Part shown: one piece after another, positions 11,806 to 23,723 of the stretch | How the letters are laid out: each line of letters begins with the position of its first letter | How positions within the stretch are numbered: position 1 is the stretch's first letter | NCBI GenBank assembly: GCA_029204225.1 | Contig: CM055098.1 | Span: forward strand, 18,943,303-19,007,302 | DNA from: Diphasiastrum complanatum | Lineage: Eukaryota > Streptophyta > Lycopodiopsida > Lycopodiales > Lycopodiaceae | DNA: 64,000 bases | Direction: 5' to 3' | Notes under the pieces: model-generated | What the model was told of the DNA's origin: nothing | What the model saw: only the letters and a program-made list of their open reading frames with translations | The model's database searches: none | Position numbers and translations under genes: made by a program

Positions 11806-12086
11806 AACACGTCTTCACATTCATTAGAGGATTTTCAAACTAGAAAAAGACCCTATAACAAAAGCCACTTAGGATGAGAAAAAAATTCTAATTAAGAAAA
11901 ACAATGTTGTTTATTTGCTTGCCCACACCCACACCACTCCCAAAGCGTACACCACTCCCAGTGGTATAACCAACTCGTCTACAGTTATGGTTAAGCAAAT
12001 CAATTGTAGTCATGATTACATTCTATCTAGGCACAATATAACGAATATGATTTAGAATGTATATTCTCTCTTGACTTTTGAAATAA

Positions 12087-12235
12087 ATATGAGCACCATT
12101 TTCACATTGAAAACAAAATATGAGCACCATCTGGACATTGAAAACAAGATATGAGCGCCATCTTGATATTGAAAACAAAATCTGAGCACCATCTTCACAT
12201 TGAAATCAAAATATGAGCGCCATCTCCATATTTGA
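12087..12235. repeat. 31-bp minisatellite, about five units
   Basis: Units begin at 12087, 12118, 12149, 12180 and 12211 with ATATGAGCRCCATCTTSACA and continue with TTGAAAACAAA. The period is exactly 31 bp with a few substitutions. Confidence 0.9.
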
Positions 12236-12480
12236 ATATGGAGGAATCACCATCACAGAAGCATTTATCAAAATTAGTTATTTTGCATCAAGTAAAAATA
12301 TATTTGCATTCAAATACTTTTTTAGCATTTCTATTCTGAATACTCTAAAGCTTGTGACTAGTTTTGTATGTATAAAAATGACGACTTTGTATCATCTTCA
12401 TTTGGACATTCCCTCTAACAATAGAAGGATCTATGCATTCAAATTAGTATTTCGCAATTTTAATCAACTGATTAATTGAG

Positions 12481-13700
12481 TGTAAAGACAAGAGCATTAC
12501 AGTCCCAAAAGAATCTCCTAGAAGATCGACAAGAGAACGAAGAGCGCCAGCAAGATTTGTGTCAGGAAGCTCAGCTTCTACTTCAGAAGAGTTTTGTGGA
12601 TTCAGTAGAGAACCACAAACATTCGAGGAAGCAATTGAATGTCCAGAAAAGGACAAATGGATCCAAGCCATGAACGAGGAGATGGAATCCATGAGGAAGA
12701 ATCGGGTATGGACGTTGTAGACAATATCAGATAAGCGAAAGACTGTAAAATGCAAGTGGTTATACAAGCTGAAGTGCAGACCAAATGGAGATATATCTAA
12801 GTATAAAGCAAGACTTGTAGTGAAGGGTTTTTCTCAGAGATATGGTATTGATTATGCTGAGACCTTCTCTCCTATTGTGAAACATTCGTCCCTACGTTTA
12901 CTGTTTGCATATGCAGCTGTTTATAATCTCGGGATTCACATCGTGGACAAGAAGACAGCCTTCTTGCATGGCGAGCTAGACAAGGAAGTCTACATGGATG
13001 AACCTCCAAGCTACATTTCGAATTCACTTCCTACTTATGCATGTAGAATGCATAGGAGTATTTACGGTCTGAAGCAGTCAGCACGACAATGGTATAAGAA
13101 AAAAGATCAAGCCCTCAAGTCTTTAGGATTCAAGCCACTAGTTGCTGATTCTAATGTTTATGTAAGAATAACAAACGAGAAGATCATCATTGTAGTTGTG
13201 TATGTAGACGACACTTTGATATTCTGCAAAACTAAAAAGCTTATTGCTGAGGTGAAGTATGACATCTCGAAACATTTCAAAATTGCAGACCTGGGAGAAG
13301 CCAGATGTTATCTTGGCTTACAGATTGACAGGGACTATGAGGGAGGTAAGTTGTACCTTCATCAGTCCAGATATACCCAGAAAATCCTAGAAGATTTCGG
13401 GATGCTGAGTTGCAAGGAAGCAAATACTCCCATGCTTGCAGGGACAGTCCTGGCGAATGAAGATTGTTCGAAGACTGAAGAAGAAAGAGAGTTGATGCAG
13501 CTCACACCATACAGGAAGCTGATTGGATCGCTGATGTACCTTGCAGATAACACACGTCCTGACATTGCTTATGTCGTGTTCAGGATGAGCCAATTCTGTA
13601 CAAATCTAGGATCAACTCATTGGAATACTGCAAAATGAATTTTGCAATATCTCCAATTAATGAAAGATCTTGGTTTGTGTTACTCTCGTGCCATCATTTC
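12481..13700 (+). pseudogene. C3: copia family C pol fragment (RT)
   Basis: Fragment of the same family as C1 and C2, lacking LTRs, gag, protease and integrase. It starts in the integrase-RT linker (SPRRSTRERRAPARF, then EFCGFSREPQTFEEAIE). RT follows with KAFLHGELDKEVYMDE-type and YGLKQSARQWY motifs and the catalytic VVYVDDTLIFC. It ends just after LQYLQL, at the start of RNase H. In-frame stops are TAG at 12718-12720 and TGA at 13636-13638; the 272 codons between an ATG at 12820 and the TGA remain open. Both ends are abrupt with no visible target duplication. Confidence 0.9.
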
Positions 13701-15987
13701 CAATGGGTAGAAGAACGAGCTCTGATCTTAGTATAATTAAGGCTCCAATGCTCTTCCACTTCAAAAATTCCTTATTGTATATGATGTTTATGTCTTTTCA
13801 ATCTGTGTGACCATCACATTAGGGGAGTTTTCAACTCCAAAAGGACCTTATAAGAATTCGTGCAAACATCCCTTTTGTATTAATAAAATATTATAGCACT
13901 ATTTACAGCTAATACATTTGATTTGCCTTAACTTTTTAATCGTAGCTCAGAACTATTCATGTAAATATCATTGGAAAGCACTCAACGCACCAAACTCCGC
14001 TAAATTCGGAATTACCACTAAAAATTTATGCCTTTTTGAATGTGGAGTCAAAATGTGGACTCCAATTTTATGTTATGTAGATTTCAAATTTGAGTGTTTT
14101 GATTGGTCCACGTGTAAGAAAAATCTGAGAAAACATGTAAAGAGAATCTTTACAAAGTCTTTTTTGGATTTAGAACTCCTCTAATGATTTGAAAGTCTTG
14201 ATCTAGTGGTAGCCAAGTTTCACCTGATTTCTTAAATCTCTGATAGCTGAAGGTGAGACTAAGCATATTTTTTTTTTCAATATGGTAACAGAAAATCATT
14301 ACAGATCTTTTTATCCTACATTCTATGTCTCCGTTTGTCTTACTATTCCAACCTTGCTCCATAAGATCTGACAAAATTTCATCTGACAGATCCTTACAAA
14401 CAAATAAAGTGGGTGTCATTTAAACAGTTGTACTTGAGAAAAAATCAGCAAATATATGTAATGAGAGAAACTAGCTTAGGTAAACAATATTCGATCCGGT
14501 ACTTATCTTCATTGCATTCTTCACATCTAAGAATGGCTTGCATTTGAAGGATTCATAAACAATATTGTCAAGAGTAGGCCACTCAGCACTTTGAAAACTT
14601 GACGATGTTATCTCTTCAAGCTTACCAAAACTCCCATCCCTTTCTGGAATATGTTTAGATTCATAAAAAAAATATGCCACTATCTGCAAGATCCTTTGGA
14701 CTTCTTCCTCTGTATTGCAACTTCCCAACATCAGAGTGAATCATATCCAATGTACCTGCAAGTGAATGTGCTGGCTCCCATTCTCTTATGTTCGATGGAT
14801 ATAAATCTGAAAGAAGAAACACTTCTTATAATGGATATTATCATCTTGAGACCTTATATAAAAAGACACCTATGATAGCAACAAAGTGCAAATATTTTAT
14901 TATACTTACAATTACATTTTTGATGATCATGAGGATTGACATCATGTACTTTTATTTCTAAATGCATGTAAACATGTTGTACCAATACATCTGATATAGA
15001 GTGACCTCCAGGAGTTGTGTTAAAATCCAAAATCCTTACTTTCCAATAATATTTGTATGTCATTTTTTGCTCTTTTCTTTTGTCAAAAATTGCCCTTTGA
15101 TGATGGATGCAGCAATACCCATGAATTCTTCATATATTTTGTCAAATTCCACTTATCAGCTTCATCTTTCTCATTATGAAAAATCACAGATTTAATTGTA
15201 GATCTTGGTTACCTTGCCATTGTTATTGCCAAAGCTTGGGCGCCAAAATCTCTCTTGTATGATATTCAATTCGTTTTTCCATATCACATTTATCCTCATT
15301 AGAAAATCACAGTAACAACAACAATTTACTATGCATACTACAATTCTGTAACTATAACTAGTCTAGTTAACAAATTTCTTTATATATACTAACTAGCAAA
15401 GTTAAATAAATTTAACCTGAGGTATTGACGTCGGCAGATTAGCACATATTGGGTAGGAAGAGCCAACCAATGGGATACATCCATGCTGTCTAGACAACAA
15501 TTTCAAAGTTTGCTATAATATATATTTATTTTCCAATTTATTTGAGCTACATTACATAGATTGGAAATGTGTGCATTTTGATTAGGCTAGGTGGTAGTTG
15601 AAACTAGAGAAAAAAAATAAAGTATCTTTACAAAGAGTCATTTTTTATTTTGGAATTCCTCTAACGTGTATTAGGATCAATGGATACTAAAGGAAGATGA
15701 TGTTGCTCACTATGTACAATCACTTAGAATAAATATAGAATTATTGAGTTATTGTATTGTGGGTCCGTTCAATGGATTAGGACCAATTGGCCTTGCCATG
15801 AGGCAAGTTGACGGGACACGCATCCCGTCAACGGCAACTTGGGACATGCATGGGTTGCCAAAGTAAAAACTATATATATAGTGTTTTTTTGTTTTGAGAA
15901 AATACAGTTGCTATGTGAGCATAGTGTGAGAGAGTGCTTTATGTGTGTGATGATGATCTATGATCATATTTTAGGCAAATTTTAACT
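13701..15987. other. Intergenic DNA with a weak coding-like patch
   Basis: No complete gene. The notable part is the minus-strand patch at 14471-15190, listed separately. Short similar sequences at about 14140-14180 and 15625-15665 (CTTTACAAAG, then TTTGGAATTCCTCTAA-like) hint at an unrecognised dispersed repeat. Confidence 0.4.
14471..15190 (-). other. Coding-like patch with splice-like signals, unidentified
   Basis: Two minus-strand stretches read as protein. The upper (about 15145-14900) gives EEFMGIAASIIKGQFLTKEK, then after a frameshift YYWKVRILDFNTTPGGHSIS, and ends near a GTAAGT donor. The lower (about 14755-14471) follows ACTTGCAG, a good acceptor, and gives EEEVQRILQIVAYFFYESKH and SSSFQSAEWPTLDNIVYESF. 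The composition looks like real exons of a degraded gene. I cannot name the family, and chance open frames remain possible. Confidence 0.3.
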
Positions 15988-16000
15988 TGGTATCAGAGTG
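15988..16000 (+). other. Retroelement primer-binding site and upstream LTR-like end (element G)
   Basis: TGGTATCAGAGTG matches the tRNA-iMet complement. It is preceded by sequence ending TTTTAACT, with a TATA-like ACTATATATATAG at about 15869-15881, as in a plant 5' LTR. No gag or pol is seen downstream before a (GA)n tract at 16579. Probably a truncated element; the LTR start is not resolved. Confidence 0.45.
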
Positions 16001-16575
16001 GGATAGGGATTGTACATAGTACAAAGTAGTCGCTGAATCAAGAGAAATCGTTTTCGAGAGTACGGGGTTTACGACGGTCAGAGAGTAGAAAGTGAAGCAT
16101 TGGTGCACTCTTTCGGGCTTTGCTAGGCTCAATATTAAGGTTCTTAGTCTGTGCATAGCATCAAATGGTGTAAAAAATGGGTGAAAGCCGCAAATTTTGA
16201 AGATCATACGAGGGTTATTATTTTATTTTATTTTTCACAAAATTGACGATAATTTCAGCATTTGCGCACCGTTTTGGATGCCATAAAGATAGGGAAGTAG
16301 TTGTTCTAGCCCACTCAACAACCATGAAAAAAGTTTGAACTTTCTATTGGAGAATTGCTAATTTCCAAAGAATCTCGTGGTTTTTTGCAAAAAAAATTGA
16401 CAAAAATCTTTTTCAAGTTAGGCCTAACTCATCGTTTCTTCACCAAATTTGGTGAACAAAGGCTCTACAGATTCATAATAGGTAGGGTTCCCTTGGTCTA
16501 GGCCTCAAACGACATTGAAAGTGCTAAAAAATTGAGCAATATCAAGCCAAATTATAGGAGGGTGGAGGGCGCGGC

Positions 16576-16646
<71 letters not shown>

Positions 16647-18160
16647 CACTCACATGAAGAAGATGAAGTAGTGTAAAAGAGTGTTTAGTTGCTCTAAGTG
16701 TCCACTTCAATGCCCAAATTCACTCCCAACCACAAGATTGGAGCCCACTTTCACCAATGGTCATGATTTGATGTTGATTTGGTGAACTTAATTGAGTTCT
16801 CTAGTTTCAATGGTCAAGATTAACTTGAGGGGACCTGAAGTGCTTTGAAGAGCAAAATAGACTTCAACTTCAATAAAAAATTATTAATTTGAAAGGACCC
16901 AAAGCCCAAAATTGCTTGAAGAGTGAAGTTTCTTCACTATGAAGAAATAGTTCATTTCCTAAGAAACAATCAATCCAACAAGTAGCATATTCAACAAACA
17001 TGAAAATAGCAAAAACATAAGAGAGGAGGAAGAGGAGAAGCAAGGACATCCAATTGTCAAATTGGTAGAGGTTCCACATTCTTTGATTGAAGATGAAAAA
17101 TGAAATACAATGTACCACTATTTATAGTGGATTTTGCACACTTGGCCTCAATGGTTAATCGCTACCTCTCTTATTATTTGAATTTGAGAATTTTGATGGG
17201 AACAACCCTTTATTCACTAACTTGATTTTTAGGCTTCTAAATCATTTAACTCTCACAATTGGCCTAAAACTCAATGTTATTGCTATCTATTAATGAAATA
17301 ACAATGTGATTACTTGGTTGGACTTACACACATAGGGTTCCAAATTCTTCACACTTATTCTTTTTTATCTAAATCTATAAGATCTATGTACATATTATGG
17401 TGTACCTCCAAAGTCCCAACAACATCCTCGACCAAAATTGACCACTTTATTTTGGACTCTTGTTGGCTTCAGGTTGTTGCTTGATAAGATATGAGGTAAC
17501 CTTCTCCATGAACGTGAGGCATTCAAGGTTTTGGTCCCTTGAATGTGGTAAGAAGCAACTATGAGTCCCTTCATCCATCGTGACATCGTTAAATCCATGC
17601 AATGGTCCCATTATATTATTCATAAGTAATTGGCCAATTATGGGTGTGTACCTGTGATTTGCTTCAATGGGGTGCCACATTCCGCCCACTTCATTTGTCT
17701 TGGCATTGAAACATAATGCGGATCCACTCTGAGTTGACATGGACTAGAGACATAACTTCTGATCGTCGTAGGAGTCTTTTCAAAAAACTAGTAGTTGCCA
17801 CTTGGGTTGTTCACCAAGCACAAGTATATGTTCCAATTCTTTGCCTTTGATTTATAATGTCTCATATTTAGAACCCAATCACCACAAGATTTTGCGATAA
17901 AAATTCATGAATCTCCTCTTTGATGGTCACTATTGCCTGAATGCCCTTGATATTAAAATCGTCTTTTGTGATGGTCTGGCTTCTAAAACTTGCTGGACCT
18001 CTGACAGCTCTTCCCCTTCTTGAACCTATTCTTGCATCTCAATTCCATTACTACCCCCTTGATCAATATCCACCATTCCAATACTAGTTTATCTTGTTAA
18101 AACATCTCTCGTATCCATTGCAACATAATTTGGATAAATTGTATCATAGGTCTTCTCTAC
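16001..18160. other. No gene recognised; possible leader of element G
   Basis: Contains the (GA)31 tract. Minus-strand frames at 17395-17740 have no domain that I can identify. The first 560 bp may be the untranslated leader of element G. Confidence 0.4.
16579..16640. repeat. (AG)31 microsatellite
   Basis: Uninterrupted AG dinucleotides over 62 bp. Confidence 0.95.
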
Positions 18161-18543
18161 CACTGTCGCTTATTGGCACGGGGACAGCTTTGGCCCCGTT
18201 CCAATAAGCAATTGACATGTGGGCAGGGGACAAGAAGTCCTGCCACAAGAGGTCTCGTCGGAGCAGCAGGGGCGCCGAGCGGCAGCCTGCAACCACACCG
18301 GCACCCCGGGACCATGGCGTCGGCGTCGACGCCACACTGGGCATCGAGACCATGGCGTTAGCTCCCTGGACCACTGGTGCCAGAATCAAGCCTAAGCACA
18401 CATGCATCCAGGCTCACGCATGCATGTGAGGTATTGGGCAGTTTCACTATATATGCAAGCAGATGCTTTTTGCTCAAGTGATTATCCACGTGGAAAGCAA
18501 TGAGGGAGGGGGGCAGTGTGGGCAAACGGGCATAATGGGTGGC

Positions 18544-18561
18544 GGGGGGGGGGGGGGGGGG
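18544..18561. repeat. Poly-G tract
   Basis: Eighteen consecutive G within T2, close to the B1 insertion point. Confidence 0.9.
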
Positions 18562-18564
18562 CAG

Positions 18565-18569
18565 CGGGG
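18565..18569. other. B1 target-site duplication (left copy)
   Basis: CGGGG directly before the B1 left LTR. The identical CGGGG follows the right LTR at 24374-24378. Confidence 0.9.
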
Positions 18570-19196
18570 TGTGAAAGATTTCAGATCCTTAAGATCCAAT
18601 CTACTTGAATGATATTTGGTTAGAAAGATAAATACACTACCAATCTCACCAATGTAGAAAAATCAGCATCTACACACAATTTGAGATGCAAACACTAATA
18701 GAACTTGATCAAACTTGAATGAAATGATTATGTACTATTGCTATCCATACAAAACCAGCAAGCTACTATATTTCACACGTGTGGATCCAAAAATAACAAA
18801 TATAGATCATTCTACACATAGAATTGCAAGCAATCACCAATGGATAGTAGAACCCAAGAGAACCATGTATAAGCATGAAATGAGATAGAGAAGAGAGAAG
18901 ATTACTCTCTCCATGAGTTACATCAGGTCCAAACCCTATTTGGCCACTTGGCTTTCCCACCAAAATGCTAACCCTACCAATTTTGGGTCTAGATTCAATG
19001 TACCCAACTTATTCAAATTGAATCTACTCAAACTCGCATTCTATCTTTCCCACACTTTCAAAAAGTGTCTATTCAAATGAAATTTAGACTAATGAACTTT
19101 GAAAAGTCAACCTCTAAGTCTAAAACAAGTTTTGGCCTCAATATGCCAAATATGGAAATATTGCAAAATGTGATGAAACTAGTTGAATCTTTCACA
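18570..19196 (-). repeat. B1 3' LTR
   Basis: TGTGAAAG...TTCACA termini. It contains TTTCACACGTGTGG at 18771-18784. It lacks two short segments present in the 5' LTR. Confidence 0.95.
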
Positions 19197-20427
19197 CTCC
19201 CTCTTCAACTAGTTTTAGCATAGACTTTGATAATATTCCAAGTGAAGTCCTATGCTTCATGAACAAGTCTTTTCCCAATGCTTTGGTGAAGATATCAGCT
19301 ACACATTCCCTTGAAGACACATGTTGAAGCTCCACCTGCTTTGCAATGACTCGCTCCCTCACAAAATGATATTGTATCTCAATATGCTTGCTCCTAGCAT
19401 GAAAGATAGGATTGGATGCCATTCTTTGGGCTGATTGATTGTCACAAATGATGATTGGGCTCTCCGAAAAATCCAACAAGTGAAGATCCTTGATCATCCT
19501 TTTGATCCATACCATCTCCTTTGTGCAATGTGTAAGAGCTTTGTACTCGGCCTCACTAGATGACAATGAGATAGTGGCTTGTTTCTTTGACATCCATGAT
19601 ATAGCTCCATCACCTATGAAAATACAATAAGCATTAATGGATTTCCTATCCATTACATCTCCAGCATAGTCCGAATCTGAAAATCCAAAAAGATTAGGTG
19701 ATGATCTCTCATACAATATGCCAAAATCTTGAGTTCCAATGATGTACCTCAAAACTCGCTTTCCTAGCTTCCAATGCTCCTCACTAGGATCTTGCATGAA
19801 TTGACTCAATCTTCCAACACAATAGCTTAGATCAGGTCTAGTAATGGCTAGATAGATGAGTGAACCAACTAGCTTTCTATAGAGAGTAATGTCCTCGAAG
19901 GATCTTTCATTACCTCTTATAGTTAGCTTTACATGAGACTCCATAGGTGTATCAATAGCTTTTGCATCTACCATATGAAATCTTTCTAGAATAGAATTAG
20001 CATACTTCTCTTGACAAATGAAAGTGGATTGAGAAGATCTAATGACTTCTATTCCTAAAATGTAATGCAAATTACCAAGATCATGCACCTCAAACTCCTT
20101 CTTAAGAGCGTTCTTGATATCCTCCACATCTTGATTGTCTCCACCACTCAAGATGATATCATCCACATAGATTAGCAAGATGGTAACATCATTTCCAGCA
20201 AACCTATAATAAATTGAATGATCATACTCACTCATAACAAAGCCTTGAGAGAGTAAAAAAGTGTTAAGCTTAGCATACCAACTCCTTGGTGCTTGCTTAA
20301 GGCCATACAAACTCTTTTGTAGAAGACACACATGATTTGGCTTTGTTGATGAAATGTAGCTCTCGAGTTGCTCCATGTATACTTCCTCCTTAAGATCACC
20401 ATTCAAGAATGCATTTGAGATGTCCAT
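19192..20427 (-). pseudogene. B1 reverse transcriptase (C-terminal part) and RNase H
   Basis: 411 codons, open throughout. RT palm: MDISNAFLNGDLKEEVYMEQ, YGLKQAPRSWYAKL and the catalytic LLIYVDDIILSG. RNase H follows with FSDSDYAGDVMDRKSI, SKKQATISLSSSEAEYKAL, DNQSAQRMASNPIFHARSKH and VADIFTKALGKDLF. The stop codon lies just inside the 3' LTR. It is out of frame with the upstream block because of a small deletion near 20440-20485 between IDYDET and IRVIISLA, which normally are about six residues further apart. Without that lesion one continuous polyprotein of about 1300 residues would be expected. Confidence 0.95.
19197..19210 (-). other. B1 polypurine tract
   Basis: The minus strand has AGTTGAAGAGGGAG directly before the LTR start TGTGAAAG. 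Confidence 0.85.
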
Positions 20428-20480
20428 TTTCCATAGATCCCATCCATAAAGTGTAGCAAGTGAAATGATGACTCGAATGC

Positions 20481-23123
20481 TTAGGTCTCATCATAGTCAA
20501 TTCCTTGTTGTTGAGCATATCCTTTTGCCACTAACCTTGCCTTGTACTTGTTGATAGATCCATCTTGGTTTGTCTTCACCTTGAAGAGCCATTTGCATCC
20601 AATAGCTTTCTTGTCCTTAGGCAACTCCACCAATCTCCATGTTCCATTCTTCATAAGAGCTTGATACTCGAGATCCATTGCTTGGATCCACTCCTCTTCT
20701 TTCCTTGCTTGATCTACACTTGTAGGCTCATCCAAAGAGGTTAGGAAAGCAACATAATTTCCAGAAACTACTTGCTTACCCTTTTGATCATATGTGAGCC
20801 TTGAAGGTACTTGTCTTTCTCTTGATGTTCTCCTTGGCTTTTGACTTGATGAAGGTCCATCATCACCACCATCCAAAGTAGGATCCTTCTCATCAGCATC
20901 AAGAATGTTAGATCCATCTACTTTACCATCAATCATGCTTGAAGACACCTTTGGAATGTTTCCCTCATCAAAAATGACATCTCTACCAACAATCACTTTG
21001 TTAGTAGAAGGAATGTCAACCTTGTAGGCTTTACTCACCTCACTATATCCAACAAAAATACCTCTTCTTGAAGATGGATCCTGCTTGGTTCTATCATCGA
21101 GAGTAATGTTGACATAGCATGTGCATCCAAAGGTTCTTAGAAAGTTGACACTCGGCCTCCTCTTGAATAGCATCTCAAAAGGTGTCCTTCCATCCAAAAT
21201 AGCACTCGGCCACCTATTGCACAAGAAATTGGCACACAACAAAGCTTGATCCCAAAATGGTTTGTCAAGATTAGCACTTAACCTCATAGCTTTAGCACTT
21301 TCACATAAAGTCCTATTCTTCCTTTCAGCCACTCCATTTTGTTGTGGGGTCCTTGATGTTGTATACTCCCTCTTGATCCCATGCTCATCACAAAAGGCCT
21401 TAAACTTGTTAGATATGTACTCACCACCATTGTCACCTCTCAAGCACTTGATCTTTGTGGAAAATTGGTTCTCCCTTGCATTCTTGAACTTGACAAAGAC
21501 ATCATACACTTCATCCTTGCTCTTTAGTAGATAGATCCAACAAAATCTACTAAAATCATCAATGAATGTTACATACATCTTAGCTCCACTATTGCTAATT
21601 GTAGTAAATCCATGAATATCCGAATGTACAAGTTGAAAAGGCTTTGTAGATCTAGAAATAGATCTAGTATAAGGTAGTCTATGTGACTTAGACAAAGCAC
21701 AAGACTCACAAACATGCTTGTCATTTCTTAAGGAACTTGGAAGACCAATCACAACCTTCTTCCTTGCCATTACCTCCAATGACTTAAAGTTGAGGTGTCC
21801 CATCCTTTTGTGCCAAACCTCTTGAATAGAAATTTGCTCCCTTGCAACACATCCATCTTGGTTAGCAATAACACAAGCATCAAGTTTGAACAACTTCCCT
21901 TGCCTTTTACCTTTTCCAATCAAGACATCCTTCCTTTTGATCAAACAAGCATCTCCATCAAACTCCACCTTGAGGCCCTTACTTAGCATTTGACTCACAC
22001 TAAGCAAATTCTTGGTAATAGATGGAATAAACAAGACATCCTCCAAATGAACATTCCTATTTGTAGAGAGAGAAATAGGAATTGTGCCAATCCCTTTGAT
22101 TGCACACTCACCATCATTGGCCGTGTAGATCACCCTCTTGTCATCTCCATATGCCAACGAAGAAGTGAAGTACTCTTTGTGAAAGGTCATGTGTGAACTT
22201 GCTCCACTGTCAATCCACCAAGGATCTAGATCTCCATCATTAGCAAGCATACATGAAGACATCACAAAAGCATCATCATTTGCATCTTGCACATCCAAAC
22301 CATCCTCATCAAGAGTAAGATTACCTTGCTTGTCTCCTTGATCTCTCTTCTTCTTAAAGCACTCACTTGCAAAGTGTCCTTTGATGTCACAATAGAAGCA
22401 CTTGAGCTTTGATCTATCCTTCTTTTTGCCACTTGAAGAAGCATCCACTTGATCTTGCCCTTTAGACCACTTGCTTTTGGTTTTGCTCTTGAATTTGCCC
22501 TTTGTGAACATAGCATCCTCTTGAAGTGTTGATGCAGATCCACCTCTTGCTTGAAGCCTATATTCCTCATTGATTAAGATCTCATGAAGATCCATCAAAC
22601 TTGGCAAAGTCTTTTGAATAGCAATATTTTGAACAATGTTAGCATGGGCATCCAACAAGCCATTAAGAATCACTTGAATAAGCTCTCCTTCCTTAATGCT
22701 TTCATCTATGCAAGCTAACTCATCATTCAATGCTTTCATTCTCAAAACAAAAGTACCTGGACTTTCTTCATTCTTTTGCAAACAAGAAAGGATTTGCCTT
22801 CTTAGAGTCAGCACTCTAGAAGTAGACTTAGATTCATAAGGCTTCTTCAATGAATTCCAAGCTTCCAAAGATGATGTGCACTTACCAACTTCCTTGAGAA
22901 GTTCATTGGTAACATTCATCTTTATCATGTGTAGAGCCTTCTTGGCCCTCTTGTCATACCTCAATTGATCTTGTTGTGTTGCTGGTCTCTCCTCCAAACC
23001 TACAACAATATCCAAAACATCATTCATCTCAAGAAGTGACTCCATTCTCACTTTCCATAATGAATAGTTACTTGAGGTAAGCTTATCATTGACTTCCAAC
23101 ATGACTCCAATTGAGGTTGCCAT
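20481..23123 (-). CDS. B1 gag, protease, integrase and start of RT
   Basis: 880 codons from ATG 23123. Residues 1-200: UBN2-type gag (SSNYSLWKVRMESLLEMND). About 242: zinc knuckle CFYCDIKGHFASEC with all CCHC ligands. About 300: protease WWIDSGASSHMT. About 440: integrase HHCC (WHKRMGHLN...CESC). About 500-610: D,D,E core (VHSDIHGF, RGDNGGEY, PQQNGVAERKN). About 820: RT finger region (KAIGCKWLFKVKTNQDG) ending KGYAQQQGIDYDET, then a stop caused by the small deletion. All catalytic residues are intact, so gag, protease and integrase could still be made and mobilise relatives. Confidence 0.95.
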   Translation of the reverse strand: MATSIGVMLEVNDKLTSSNYSLWKVRMESLLEMNDVLDIVVGLEERPATQQDQLRYDKRAKKALHMIKMNVTNELLKEVGKCTSSLEAWNSLKKPYESKSTSRVLTLRRQILSCLQKNEESPGTFVLRMKALNDELACIDESIKEGELIQVILNGLLDAHANIVQNIAIQKTLPSLMDLHEILINEEYRLQARGGSASTLQEDAMFTKGKFKSKTKSKWSKGQDQVDASSSGKKKDRSKLKCFYCDIKGHFASECFKKKRDQGDKQGNLTLDEDGLDVQDANDDAFVMSSCMLANDGDLDPWWIDSGASSHMTFHKEYFTSSLAYGDDKRVIYTANDGECAIKGIGTIPISLSTNRNVHLEDVLFIPSITKNLLSVSQMLSKGLKVEFDGDACLIKRKDVLIGKGKRQGKLFKLDACVIANQDGCVAREQISIQEVWHKRMGHLNFKSLEVMARKKVVIGLPSSLRNDKHVCESCALSKSHRLPYTRSISRSTKPFQLVHSDIHGFTTISNSGAKMYVTFIDDFSRFCWIYLLKSKDEVYDVFVKFKNARENQFSTKIKCLRGDNGGEYISNKFKAFCDEHGIKREYTTSRTPQQNGVAERKNRTLCESAKAMRLSANLDKPFWDQALLCANFLCNRWPSAILDGRTPFEMLFKRRPSVNFLRTFGCTCYVNITLDDRTKQDPSSRRGIFVGYSEVSKAYKVDIPSTNKVIVGRDVIFDEGNIPKVSSSMIDGKVDGSNILDADEKDPTLDGGDDGPSSSQKPRRTSRERQVPSRLTYDQKGKQVVSGNYVAFLTSLDEPTSVDQARKEEEWIQAMDLEYQALMKNGTWRLVELPKDKKAIGCKWLFKVKTNQDGSINKYKARLVAKGYAQQQGIDYDET

Positions 23124-23710
23124 GTAGCAATGACCTGATCTTCTCTTTCAACCTGCTTCAATGCACAAAGCACTCCTTTGAACAATAACAAATGCTTTCA
23201 AAAGAAATCACCAAGATTTGAAACTATCTCACAAATTCTCTTCTAGCACTTATCCAAGCAAATCAACACATAGAATCATGGAATCTTGATCAACCTATGA
23301 TCTATCCTCAATCTAATGACTTTTGCCACTTTCTAAGATTGAAACACACTCAAATGAAGTCCAGCAACCTCACTATCTAGAGATTTAATCAAAATTAGGG
23401 TTTTGACAAAATCACAAAAAATTGACTATTCCAAATCTACATGCAAATGCTGAAAATTTGATATGCAATCTATAAGCCACCACTTAGGTTGAACCAATGA
23501 TCCAAAAATCGGCCAAATCCAGTATGTGAATTCAAAAATCGGAATTGAACAAGTATATTGACCTATTTAGTGTTTTGATCTACAAAAGATCCAATCTACA
23601 AAAGCAAAAAATCCGATTTTGGTGTAGAATCATCTCTAGCATGCTCTAGACTTGATATCTTCACCAAATCATTGATAGATCTGATTTCCTCCTTCATAAC
23701 CTGAAATACA
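23124..23710 (-). other. B1 untranslated leader
   Basis: 587 bp between primer-binding site and gag ATG; no open frame of note. Confidence 0.8.
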
Positions 23711-23723
23711 AGCTCTGATACCA
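23711..23723 (-). other. B1 primer-binding site (tRNA-iMet)
   Basis: The minus strand reads TGGTATCAGAGCT immediately after the LTR end. Confidence 0.95.

Larger units (their letters stand above)
9280..12480. other. Intergenic DNA with simple tracts and an old tandem duplication
   Basis: No gene recognised. There are T-rich runs at 9337-9450, a 14-base C run at 9595-9608, the duplication at 10637-11805 and the minisatellite at 12087-12235. Open frames are short and lack domains. Confidence 0.5.

Noticed and set aside
12087-12235. Regular 31-bp repeats suggesting a CRISPR array
   Set aside because: Units are head-to-tail without unique spacers, in a plant nuclear context; it is a minisatellite.
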